Positions 1 through 5,822 of a stretch of DNA of 8,538 nucleotides are shown piece by piece; within the stretch, counting starts at the first letter, position 1; every line of letters starts with the position of its first letter. A program made the position numbers and the translations under genes. A model generated the notes under the pieces. That model was not told where the DNA came from. It was given only the letters and a program-made list of their open reading frames with translations, and ran no database searches. The stretch covers positions 1 through 8,538 of the forward strand of contig WQSK01000043.1 in NCBI GenBank assembly GCA_009787915.1. Reading direction: 5' to 3'. This stretch comes from Bacillota bacterium. Lineage in GTDB: Bacteria; Bacillota; Clostridia; Christensenellales; UBA1242.

Positions 1-99
1 ACAAAATTCATGCTCTCGACCGCGTGGATTAATTTCGCGGTTGCGTGGGGGATGGCTTTTGTTGTTTATAACATTGCGGTGTTGTGGTTTATGCTATAG
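1..99 (+). CDS. C-terminal fragment of a membrane protein, probably ferrous iron transporter FeoB
   Basis: The reading frame is open from the window edge and ends at TAG 97-99, giving 32 residues. They are almost entirely hydrophobic with aromatic residues (AWINFAVAWGMAFVVYNIAV), so this is a final transmembrane helix with a very short cytoplasmic end. The pattern of W, then AVAW, then a hydrophobic run and VY-N/Q-I resembles the conserved last helix of FeoB, the GTP-driven Fe(II) permease, which typically ends AW..A..VYQIG..L. This is a motif memory match on a short fragment, so another polytopic transporter is possible. The gene converges on the YgjV-like gene, whose stop lies 6 bases away, with no terminator hairpin between them. 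Confidence 0.5.
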   Translation, partial: TKFMLSTAWINFAVAWGMAFVVYNIAVLWFML

Positions 100-105
100 C
101 GAAAA

Positions 106-702
106 TCATTCCGAATCGTCTATGCTTTCTGGTTGTTCTTTATTTGCTTTTCTTTTTCTGTAATAAAAAATAATTATTGATTTTAGGGTCATGCTCGATT
201 TTAAAAGACCCGAAATATCAAAGAACATTGCAGCATTAACAAGTTTGACCGAGTTATTTAAAAACGACCCGCCTTTTAGCCAATTTATATTTTTGTACGC
301 TTTCATGTAGGTCACATATATTGCTGTGAATAAAACCGCTAAATTAAACCAGGTCCATAAGTCAGGTTCAAGCCACCAAGTAAATGCTACGGCAACAATC
401 TTTAAAAATACAAATATACAAAAAGCCGTGTGCTTGTGCCATGCTTTTGGTTGCTCTTTTTTTGCCAGTTTTGCAAAGACGATGTTTTTCAAAAATGCTA
501 CGGCCATTATTGCGGTAATTACAAAGTTCAAAATCAAGGCACTACTTATAATCAAAAGGATATTAACAAAAGCATTTATTGATAGTTGCCCTTGTTTTGT
601 TTTTGCCTGAAATTGCAAGAATACAAAAATCAATGCAAACGCACCTATTGCTTGTGACAACCACCATTGCCACATTGGCACGTGTATTTGAAAGAAATTC
701 AT
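106..702 (-). CDS. YgjV-family inner membrane protein
   Basis: Predicted polytopic membrane protein of 198 aa. Hydrophobic segments lie at about residues 14-31, 42-64, 65-77, 92-109, 117-133 and weakly 153-166. A charged tail follows (RKRKANKEQ then acidic residues). The first helix with QAIGAFALIFVFLQFQAKT, followed by a small amphipathic stretch, is typical of the YgjV family, whose E. coli member starts WLAQGVGVIAFLIG and whose function is unknown. The ATG at 702 has no Shine-Dalgarno sequence. A TATCAT box (715-710, minus) ends 7 bases before it and overlaps a 17-bp palindrome, so the gene probably has its own promoter although nif3 ends only 45 bases upstream on the same strand. No enzymatic motif is visible. 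A different small multi-helix family cannot be excluded. Confidence 0.6.
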   Translation of the reverse strand: MNFFQIHVPMWQWWLSQAIGAFALIFVFLQFQAKTKQGQLSINAFVNILLIISSALILNFVITAIMAVAFLKNIVFAKLAKKEQPKAWHKHTAFCIFVFLKIVAVAFTWWLEPDLWTWFNLAVLFTAIYVTYMKAYKNINWLKGGSFLNNSVKLVNAAMFFDISGLLKSSMTLKSIIIFYYRKRKANKEQPESIDDSE

Positions 703-738
703 ATCTACTATGATAGTAGAAAATCACAAAATTCACAA
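703..738 (-). promoter_or_regulatory. Candidate promoter of the YgjV-like gene
   Basis: On the minus strand a TTGTGA (738-733) lies 17 bases before TATCAT (715-710), which matches 5 of 6 bases of TATAAT. The start codon begins 7 bases after the -10 box, which leaves a leader of at most one or two bases. Confidence 0.4.
704..720. repeat. 17-bp perfect palindrome at the ygjV-like promoter
   Basis: TCTACTATGATAGTAGA has two 8-bp arms around one central base. It lies one base upstream of the start codon of the YgjV-like gene and contains its candidate -10 box. A protein bound here would block that promoter, so it may be an operator. A mere by-product of two overlapping TA-rich -10 boxes is the alternative. 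Confidence 0.45.
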
Positions 739-747
739 ACATATTCG

Positions 748-1635
748 CTATGTAATAATGCCGTATGTATAATCGCTGAACTTTGGTTGTTGCGGGATAA
801 ATTCGGCGGGAACCCCAAGTTTTTGAAACCAACCGACCATATCAATCAGGGCAAACTTCTCGGTGGAATAGTGTGTTCCCGCAAGGATGTTGATTTTGTT
901 ATCTTTGGCGAATTCGATTGCTTCGGCAGATGCGGGATGACCCGTTTCGTTGTTGACGATTCCTGTGATGTAGGTGTTTATTCCTTTTGAAACAAGTTTT
1001 TCATATATACCTTTTTTGTTCCCACCACCTCCGACAATGGCGACCAAACCGTTTTTAATTTCGCCACAACCAAAGTCCAGCAGGTGGCTTTTGTGACCAA
1101 TTGCGCTTTCAAACTTGTTTTTAAGGCTCGTTAAGTTTGTTGCTCTGCACACAACGCCCAAACTGATTCCGTCGTAATCACAAATATGATTTTCCACAAT
1201 TTCAAGACCTATTGCATTTGCTAAACTTTTGTTGACGTTGATTTCGCTATTGTTATTGTCAAGTGGGTGATGTGCGACAAAGACAGAAATTTTGTTGTCT
1301 TTCAAAAACTGGTACTCGGGGTCGGAGAGTTCTTTGAATTTCTCGCCTCCGTTTTTAAGATACCCCAAATCCCAACACATGGGGTGGTGGCAAAAAACAA
1401 GTGCGTTCTTGATATTTCTGATTTTAAGAAATTCAATAATTTCACTATTTAAAAAGGTCACAGTAAAAACACGGGTGATTTCATTGGTGTTATCGCACAT
1501 CAAACCCATGTCTTTGTTTTTCTTGGCACTGAATTTGGGCGTTAAAAACTTTGTGTTTTTGAACTCCCAATCATCCTCTGGGGTTTCAAGGTCAAAAAAA
1601 CTTTCTAATTTCTTATATAATTCTGTTGATTTCAT
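748..1635 (-). CDS. NIF3-family dinuclear-metal protein (GTP cyclohydrolase I type 2-like)
   Basis: Cytosolic NIF3/YbgI-family protein of 295 aa. The family carries a two-metal centre; its biological role is unsettled, although database names call it GTP cyclohydrolase 1 type 2 and some members hydrolyse phosphoester or amide substrates. All expected ligand motifs are present: FCHHP with H83 and H84, AHHPLD with H122 and D126, and GTHYSTE with H255 and E259. A glycine-rich VGGGG loop lies at about 201-205, near the family's GG motif. It is somewhat longer than E. coli YbgI and lacks the inserted PII-like domain of B. subtilis YqfO. The start ATG is chosen by an AAAGGAG sequence 7 bases upstream. 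The start overlaps the end of the upstream Nudix gene by 23 bases, so the two are probably cotranscribed and translationally coupled. Confidence 0.88.
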   Translation of the reverse strand: MKSTELYKKLESFFDLETPEDDWEFKNTKFLTPKFSAKKNKDMGLMCDNTNEITRVFTVTFLNSEIIEFLKIRNIKNALVFCHHPMCWDLGYLKNGGEKFKELSDPEYQFLKDNKISVFVAHHPLDNNNSEINVNKSLANAIGLEIVENHICDYDGISLGVVCRATNLTSLKNKFESAIGHKSHLLDFGCGEIKNGLVAIVGGGGNKKGIYEKLVSKGINTYITGIVNNETGHPASAEAIEFAKDNKINILAGTHYSTEKFALIDMVGWFQKLGVPAEFIPQQPKFSDYTYGIIT

Positions 1636-2083
1636 TAATTATCTCCTTTGATTCAAGTGCCGAAACCAAAGACGTATCAAAGACATTTTCGACGTTGTCG
1701 TTTTTCTTTTCGAGAGCAAGACGTGCCAAAATTTCGGAAAGCGTGAAATACTCTATCGCCTTTACCTCTGACTTGTCGAACCATTCAATGTCTTTATCTA
1801 TTTTGCCGACAAAAACGTAAACCTTGCAATGCCAATCTTTGGGTTCACAGTAAAATTTACTTGTGCCGATTTGTTTTAGGTCGGTTTTGATTTTGATTTC
1901 TTCGTGCATCTCACGCATTGCACCCTGTATAGGTGTTTCACCTTGGTCAATCAGGCCCCCAGCCGAGGCGTCAAAACAATTGGGACACAACTTTTTGTTG
2001 TCGGAGCGAATTTGGATTACAATCTTGCCGTCTGGGCGAATCAAAAAGATTTTTGAAAGTTCCTTGTCAAATTTTTTTGTCAT
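1613..2083 (-). CDS. Nudix hydrolase, YfcD/IPP-isomerase-like subgroup
   Basis: Nudix-fold protein of 156 aa that should hydrolyse a nucleoside diphosphate linked to another group; the substrate cannot be read from sequence. The Nudix box runs from G43 to I65: GX5E (G43, E49) then REMHEE (R57, E58, E61, E62), the Mg-binding core. The usual glycine near the end of the box is K64. The preceding FDASAGG and the N-terminal LIRPDGKIVIQIRS strand resemble the subgroup of E. coli YfcD and type I isopentenyl-diphosphate isomerase, but the isomerase catalytic Cys/Glu pair was not established here. The gene starts 13 bases from the divergent der start and has no Shine-Dalgarno sequence. A TATAGT -10 box ends 5 bases before the ATG. 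It is first in a run with nif3. Confidence 0.85.
   Translation of the reverse strand: MTKKFDKELSKIFLIRPDGKIVIQIRSDNKKLCPNCFDASAGGLIDQGETPIQGAMREMHEEIKIKTDLKQIGTSKFYCEPKDWHCKVYVFVGKIDKDIEWFDKSEVKAIEYFTLSEILARLALEKKNDNVENVFDTSLVSALESKEIINEINRII
1643..1649 (-). promoter_or_regulatory. Ribosome binding site of nif3
   Basis: AAAGGAG lies 7 bases before ATG 1635, inside the end of the Nudix reading frame. It shows that this organism uses Shine-Dalgarno initiation for an operon-internal gene, in contrast to the first genes of its transcripts. Confidence 0.75.
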
Positions 2084-2096
2084 GGTATACTATAGC
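2064..2096 (+). promoter_or_regulatory. Promoter of der, predicted leaderless
   Basis: TTGTCA (2064-2069), a 16-bp spacer and TATACT (2086-2091) form a good sigma-A-type promoter. Five bases separate the -10 box from the der ATG at 2097, so transcription should start on or next to the A of ATG. No Shine-Dalgarno sequence is present. The in-frame ATG at 2082 lies upstream of the -10 box and cannot be on this transcript. Confidence 0.7.
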
Positions 2097-2118
2097 ATGA
2101 AAACACCTGTAGTTGCAA
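2084..2118 (-). promoter_or_regulatory. Divergent promoter of the Nudix-nif3 genes, predicted leaderless
   Basis: On the minus strand, TTGCAA (2118-2113), an 18-bp spacer and TATAGT (2094-2089) precede the Nudix ATG by 5 bases. The -10 box shares bases 2089-2091 with the der -10 box and lies within the 13 bases between the two start codons. RNA polymerase can therefore serve only one direction at a time. Confidence 0.55.
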
Positions 2119-3449
2119 TAGTCGGGCGCCCTAATGTGGGCAAGAGTTCGCTTTTTAACGCGCTTTCGGGGACGCGCCAAAGTATCACGGATGACGAGTC
2201 TGGTGTCACGCGCGACCGAATTTACGCGCCCGTGGAATGGAATGGTATTAGGTTCGACCTTGTTGATACTGGGGGTGTGGATTTTGATGTGTCAAATGCG
2301 TTTTCGGTACATATTAGGGAGCAAGTTGACATCGCGATTGACCTAGCCAATGTTATAATTTTTTTGGTTGACGGGGAATCTGGGCCTGTGCAAAACGATA
2401 TTGATATTGCGAACATTATGAGGAGGTCGAAAAAGAACATTGTTTTGGCGGTCAACAAACTTGACAACAGCAATCGTGAAGCCAGTATGTACGAATTTTG
2501 CCAACTTAAAATTGGCGAGCCCGTTGCCATAAGTTGTACCCAAAAACGCGGACTTGGTGACCTGTTGGATGCGGTGACCGAGCATATTAAGACCTCTTTT
2601 GGCGATAGCGCAAAAATTACGGATGAGGATGCTGATAATTTGCCGACGCGAATTGCAATTGTTGGGCGACCAAACGCGGGCAAGAGCAGTATCGTGAACA
2701 AACTCTTGGGTGAAAAACGTGTTATGGTTTCCGATATTGCGGGTACCACGCGCGATAGTATTGATACTCCGTTTCGATATATGAACCGTGGTTATGTGCT
2801 GACCGATACTGCGGGGATTAGGCGGAAACGCAGTGTCGAAACACAAACTATTGAACACTATTCAGTGTTGAGGGCTTTTGGTGCAATCAGACGAAGTGAC
2901 GTAACCATTGTTGTCATTGACGCAAACGAAGGTATAAGCGAGCAAGACGTTCGTTTGGCATCGTTTGTTCATAACGAGGGCAAACCATCGGTCGTTGTTA
3001 TCAACAAGTGGGATTTAATTAAGGGCGATAAAGAGCGTTTGTTTTTGTCTTGGAACAAGCAATTGCTCCGTGACCTTGCGCACATGTCGTATATTAAAGT
3101 GGTTTTCACAAGCGCGGAAACGGGTCAGCGAATCAGCGAAATTATGCAGGCGGTTGACAAGGTTGTTGAAAACACAAAGCGACGAATCACGACGGGGAAA
3201 TTGAACCAGATGTTTATGGACTTTTCGATTGCGACACAATCTCCTTCAAAAATCAAGTACGTCACCCAGGTGGCGGTTTGTCCTCCGACGTTTGCGCTGT
3301 TTGCAAGCAAAATTGATAAGATTCCAAAGACCTATGTTAGGTACTTGGAAAACTCTTTGCGGTCGCAAGTCGATTTTGTCGGAACACCGATAAATATATA
3401 CTTGCGCGAGAGCAGTGGGCGCGAATCATATACGCCAAAAAATAAGTAG
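2097..3449 (+). CDS. der: Der (EngA), double-GTPase ribosome assembly factor
   Basis: Der is an essential GTPase needed for assembly of the 50S ribosomal subunit. The 450-aa product has the full architecture. GTPase domain 1 has the P-loop GRPNVGKS (10-17), DTGG (57-60) and NKLD (120-123). GTPase domain 2 has GRPNAGKS (190-197), DTAG (237-240), NKWD (303-306) and SA (339-340). A C-terminal KH-like domain spans about 365-440. Length is normal for Gram-positive members. The frame stays open upstream to 1863, but only ATG 2097 gives a normal Der N-terminus (MKTPVVAIVG), and a -10 box occupies 2086-2091. The stop is 33 bases before the SpoIVA-like gene, and no terminator lies between them, so readthrough into it is likely. 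Confidence 0.97.
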   Translation: MKTPVVAIVGRPNVGKSSLFNALSGTRQSITDDESGVTRDRIYAPVEWNGIRFDLVDTGGVDFDVSNAFSVHIREQVDIAIDLANVIIFLVDGESGPVQNDIDIANIMRRSKKNIVLAVNKLDNSNREASMYEFCQLKIGEPVAISCTQKRGLGDLLDAVTEHIKTSFGDSAKITDEDADNLPTRIAIVGRPNAGKSSIVNKLLGEKRVMVSDIAGTTRDSIDTPFRYMNRGYVLTDTAGIRRKRSVETQTIEHYSVLRAFGAIRRSDVTIVVIDANEGISEQDVRLASFVHNEGKPSVVVINKWDLIKGDKERLFLSWNKQLLRDLAHMSYIKVVFTSAETGQRISEIMQAVDKVVENTKRRITTGKLNQMFMDFSIATQSPSKIKYVTQVAVCPPTFALFASKIDKIPKTYVRYLENSLRSQVDFVGTPINIYLRESSGRESYTPKNK

Positions 3450-3482
3450 CATATTTTTGTGTAGATTTTCGTACTTATTTGC

Positions 3483-4274
3483 ATGGAACAAAGTGTTGAA
3501 AATAAACCCGTGAAGGAAATCCGCGTCACGATACCAAAGTACTTAACAAGTCTGGATGCAACGAACCCGATTATCACCCATGTAATTGAGGGTGTTCGCA
3601 GGGCGACAAAAACGGTAAAGACAATGGAAGAAATTATGATTGAGAAATCGTTTTCGTCCTCGCCGTATTTTCGGGGTCTTGAAGTTGTCGACAAAAACCC
3701 AGACTCTGGAATAGTCACCTATGCTGCGACTCCGCACGAGGATTTGTACTTTCGCGTGTTGTCCGAGTTGACGGGCACTGTGATTTCCAGTGAATCCGAT
3801 GTATTGGCGTATGTCGCGACCGTTTCGGCGACCAGAAATACTTGCGACCGACTGGCGGGGGCACTGACACAAATGGAGGAAACAGGTTACGGCATAGTCA
3901 CGCCTGTGTTTGAATCTTTCAAGTTGGAAAAGCCAACCTTGTATCAAAGCGGTAAAAATTTCGGTGTGAAATTGTGCGCTACGGGTCAGAGTATCCACCT
4001 TATCAAGGTTGATGTGAGTTCACACGTCGCCCCAATTATCGGCGAGCAGGCACAAAGCGAGGAGATGCTTAAGTTTCTTCAATCAGAATACGAAAACAAC
4101 CCACAGACGGTTTGGGAAACACCGATTTTTGGAAAAAGCCTTGAATCTATCGTTCGCGAGGACATTGAACAAAAAGCAATGTCAATGCCACCACTTGCAA
4201 AAGGCAAAATGCAACGAACCCTCACACGTGTTATCAACAACGGCAAGGGTGGCGTGATTTGTATCTTGCTTTAA
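3483..4274 (+). CDS. SpoIVA-like protein lacking the ATPase domain (middle and C-terminal domains only)
   Basis: SpoIVA is the spore-coat basement ATPase: its N-terminal P-loop domain of about 235 residues drives polymerisation on the forespore, and its C-terminal end is held by SpoVM. This 263-aa product corresponds to the region after that domain. IRVTIPKYLTSL (13-24) matches the LPxW start of the middle domain. METGYGI-type residues (131-137), the FGVKLCA and SIHLIKVDV blocks (160-178), APIIG (183-187), IFGKSLESIVRE (215-226) and the last residues GGVICILL match the SpoIVA C-terminus, which ends GGLIAIIL in B. subtilis. No Walker A or B motif is present. An in-frame TAG at 3462-3464 rules out a longer N-terminus, and der occupies the space before it. 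The ATG has no Shine-Dalgarno sequence. It could be a split-gene partner, a relic of lost sporulation, or a repurposed scaffold protein. Confidence 0.85.
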   Translation: MEQSVENKPVKEIRVTIPKYLTSLDATNPIITHVIEGVRRATKTVKTMEEIMIEKSFSSSPYFRGLEVVDKNPDSGIVTYAATPHEDLYFRVLSELTGTVISSESDVLAYVATVSATRNTCDRLAGALTQMEETGYGIVTPVFESFKLEKPTLYQSGKNFGVKLCATGQSIHLIKVDVSSHVAPIIGEQAQSEEMLKFLQSEYENNPQTVWETPIFGKSLESIVREDIEQKAMSMPPLAKGKMQRTLTRVINNGKGGVICILL

Positions 4275-4288
4275 TCGTTGGGTAACTT

Positions 4289-5074
4289 TTAAAGTTTCAC
4301 TTGGAAATCATTGGGCTCAAAAATTTTGCCTTGAACGATAATATAGACACCTGGCTTTGCCGACGCAAAAGATGCAACCGCATAGCCCAAGTTAAACGTA
4401 GCATCGGTCATAGACGAACCCTTGATTGGATAAAACGAACCAATAAGAAAAACCTTTTTGTTCCCCAGACTATCTTGATAACGTTTGATGTGTTTGGCGG
4501 TGTTCGCAATAGTATAAATTCCGTGTGAAACCAAAATATTTTCGTGCTTCGAGTGCATAATTGCTTTTACAATTTTTGACAGGTCGTCATTATTCAAATG
4601 GCGACTGTCTTTTAGTGTGACTTTTGTTTCCAAGATATCCAAATGCGGGTTGGCGTAATCGTTTAGGTATTCGCTGATTAACGATTTTTGCAAGGGAACA
4701 ATCTCGCCCTTAAGCGGGGATAGTTCGCCGTCAATCGTGCCTCCTGCGATGACGAGGTGGATATTCGTTGGGCTGTCACTTTGGGTTTCCACCTTTGGGG
4801 TAGAGAGTTGTTTGATATTGTTTTCAATCATCTCGAGTTCCGCGAATAATGATTTTGCGGTCATGTACAATTTGTCGGCTTCGGCGGTGGGTGACACACC
4901 ATGCTGACCCGTTTCAAAAAGTTTCACACCCAACTCGAACTCCATTTGCTTTATATTTTTGCTTATGAGGGCATGGGAACTTAAATCCAACAAATCGGCA
5001 GCCTTCCTCATGTTCAATGTTTTGTACAGCGTGAAAAATGTTAGATACAAATTAAAATTCCGCGACCTATCCAT
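4289..5074 (-). CDS. LysR-type HTH fused to an asparaginase-like domain; probable ligand-sensing regulator
   Basis: 261 aa in two parts. Residues about 5-62 are a LysR-type winged helix-turn-helix (MRKAADLLDLSSHALISKNI, then a QMEFELGVKLFE stretch and SPTAEA), followed by a helical linker to about 92. Residues 105-261 match the short form of the asparaginase N-terminal domain rather than the usual LysR periplasmic-binding-type effector domain: GGTIDG (111-116, first catalytic Thr is T113), KDSR (155-158), SSMTDATFNLGYAVA and GVYIIVQGKIFEPN. The second active-site motif HGTDT is HGIYT (184-188), so the catalytic Thr and Asp are replaced by Ile and Tyr. Hydrolysis is therefore unlikely and ligand sensing is inferred. 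A GTG at 5092 is in frame, but a perfect promoter covers 5081-5109, so ATG 5074 is preferred. It is divergent from the 185-aa orphan gene and convergent with the SpoIVA-like gene (14-base gap). Confidence 0.85.
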   Translation of the reverse strand: MDRSRNFNLYLTFFTLYKTLNMRKAADLLDLSSHALISKNIKQMEFELGVKLFETGQHGVSPTAEADKLYMTAKSLFAELEMIENNIKQLSTPKVETQSDSPTNIHLVIAGGTIDGELSPLKGEIVPLQKSLISEYLNDYANPHLDILETKVTLKDSRHLNNDDLSKIVKAIMHSKHENILVSHGIYTIANTAKHIKRYQDSLGNKKVFLIGSFYPIKGSSMTDATFNLGYAVASFASAKPGVYIIVQGKIFEPNDFQVKL

Positions 5075-5109
5075 GTGACAAGTATAACACACAGGGTTTA
5101 ATATGTCAA
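5075..5109 (-). promoter_or_regulatory. Strong promoter of the LysR-asparaginase fusion, predicted leaderless
   Basis: On the minus strand, consensus TTGACA (5109-5104), a 17-bp spacer and TATACT (5086-5081) are followed after 6 bases by ATG 5074. Transcription should begin on the start codon, and there is no Shine-Dalgarno sequence. Confidence 0.78.
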
Positions 5110-5113
5110 AGCG

Positions 5114-5141
5114 TGGTTAAAAACATTAACCATGTTGGTTA
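5114..5141. promoter_or_regulatory. Inverted-repeat operator, probable LysR-type box
   Basis: TGGTTAA (5114-5120) and TTAACCA (5126-5132) form perfect 7-bp arms around 5 bases and contain the T-N11-A pattern of LysR-type sites (T5117 to A5129). A third half-site TGGTTA (5136-5141) pairs with TAACCA (5127-5132). The first dyad is centred near 5123, about 65 bases upstream of the predicted start of the orphan-gene transcript. It is about 49 bases upstream of the regulator's own start. This fits activation of one and autoregulation of the other. Confidence 0.6.
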
Positions 5142-5152
5142 CTAATGCTGTA

Positions 5153-5181
5153 TTGAGAATATGGCGGTTTTGTTCTATAAT
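5153..5181 (+). promoter_or_regulatory. Promoter of the 185-aa orphan gene
   Basis: TTGAGA (5153-5158), a 17-bp spacer and a consensus TATAAT (5176-5181) predict a start near 5188 and a leader of about 24 bases. This is the only gene-leading promoter in the window with a clear untranslated leader and Shine-Dalgarno sequence. Confidence 0.75.
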
Positions 5182-5198
5182 CACGTTAAATAAAAATA

Positions 5199-5205
5199 AA
5201 GGAGG
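5199..5205 (+). promoter_or_regulatory. Ribosome binding site of the 185-aa orphan gene
   Basis: AAGGAGG is followed after 6 bases by ATG 5212 and after 9 by ATG 5215. Both starts are possible and differ by one Met. It is the strongest Shine-Dalgarno sequence in the window, suggesting high translation once the gene is transcribed. Confidence 0.8.
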
Positions 5206-5211
5206 AATACA

Positions 5212-5769
5212 ATGATGACAGAAAAATCAGCGCAAGAAATTTTGGAAGAACAATGCAAAAGAGGGAAAGCGCCAGGTTGGGTTAAGTCTTGGTGGGCAAC
5301 CCATCACATGTGTTACACAGGTTACAACACAGAGTTCGCCGAGCGTTACGCAACCGCGAAATTCAGAGGCGACCTAGAAGAGTTAAAAAAACTTGAGGAA
5401 GAATTTAATGCAAACTGGGTTCATATGGCTGGGGGAGAAAGTGCAAGGAAGTTTTTGGGTGAACACATTTATTTGAAAGGTAAGGCATTAGGTATCGAAA
5501 AAGAGGACAGGCAAGAAACGCAAAAAACTTTTGAGGAAACCTTTGGTAAGTTTTGGAAAGACGAGATTGAAAAAGGAATGAAAGTCTTTGACAATAGACG
5601 CTCAACGATATTGATTAACACTGGATATTGTAATCCAAAAATTAAGGACGAGGAAATAATAAAATATTACAAGTCCTCGAAAGTAGGGGCTTTGGCAGGA
5701 TTGCGTAAAATCATGGAACTCCAACGTTTGGCACAGGAAGATGAATATTATTTGCCTCAACCTATGTAA
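5212..5769 (+). CDS. Unrecognised 185-aa soluble protein, probable target of the divergent regulator
   Basis: I do not recognise a family. The product is soluble, rich in charged residues and probably mostly helical, with no signal peptide, membrane segment or obvious nucleotide-binding or metal motif. The N-terminal third is aromatic (WVKSWWATHHMCY, 23-35). A strongly charged helix follows (DLEELKKLEEEF, 54-65), then FGKFWKDEIEKGMK (111-124), and the protein ends EDEYYLPQPM. Two adjacent His (31, 32) and a few scattered Cys do not form a recognisable site. Gene reality is well supported: consensus promoter, strong Shine-Dalgarno sequence, a terminator 20 bases after the stop, and an operator-like dyad upstream. 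Its transcription is probably controlled by the divergent LysR-asparaginase protein, so a role linked to that protein's ligand is an inference. Confidence 0.85.
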   Translation: MMTEKSAQEILEEQCKRGKAPGWVKSWWATHHMCYTGYNTEFAERYATAKFRGDLEELKKLEEEFNANWVHMAGGESARKFLGEHIYLKGKALGIEKEDRQETQKTFEETFGKFWKDEIEKGMKVFDNRRSTILINTGYCNPKIKDEEIIKYYKSSKVGALAGLRKIMELQRLAQEDEYYLPQPM

Positions 5770-5789
5770 ATCGACTTAAATGTTTTCGG

Positions 5790-5822
5790 AAACCCACGCA
5801 AGAATTTCTTCGTGGGTTTTTT
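5790..5822 (+). terminator. Rho-independent terminator after the 185-aa gene
   Basis: Arms AACCCACG (5791-5798) and CGTGGGTT (5811-5818) pair. The stem can continue with AAG (5800-5802) and CTT (5808-5810) past a bulged C, and six T follow (5817-5822). The converging Nudix gene stops inside the T-run at 5821. On the opposite strand the hairpin has only a short T-run, so it probably works mainly for the plus strand. Confidence 0.85.

Noticed and set aside
667..990. Plus-strand open frames antisense to the YgjV-like and NIF3 genes (also 326-610)
   Set aside because: They lack ribosome sites and family resemblance and lie opposite conserved genes.
1863..2096. Open frame extending Der by 78 residues at the N-terminus
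   Set aside because: It runs antisense to the conserved Nudix gene, adds no Der-family sequence, and the der promoter -10 box lies at 2086-2091.
3450..3482. A frameshifted remnant of the SpoIVA ATPase domain before the SpoIVA-like gene
   Set aside because: Only 33 bases separate it from der and they encode no recognisable part of the ATPase domain; the loss is a deletion, not a frameshift within the window.
3543..3998. Minus-strand open frame inside the SpoIVA-like gene
   Set aside because: It is a shadow of the conserved plus-strand frame, with no start signals and no recognisable motif.
4284..4296. AACTTT-T-AAAGTT inverted repeat between convergent genes as a terminator
   Set aside because: The stem is almost all A-T pairs with no usable loop or T-run; it would be too weak to terminate transcription.
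5075..5092. GTG 5092 as start of the LysR-asparaginase gene
   Set aside because: It would add MCYTCH from within the -10 box of a perfect TTGACA-N17-TATACT promoter; ATG 5074 is the natural LysR start.
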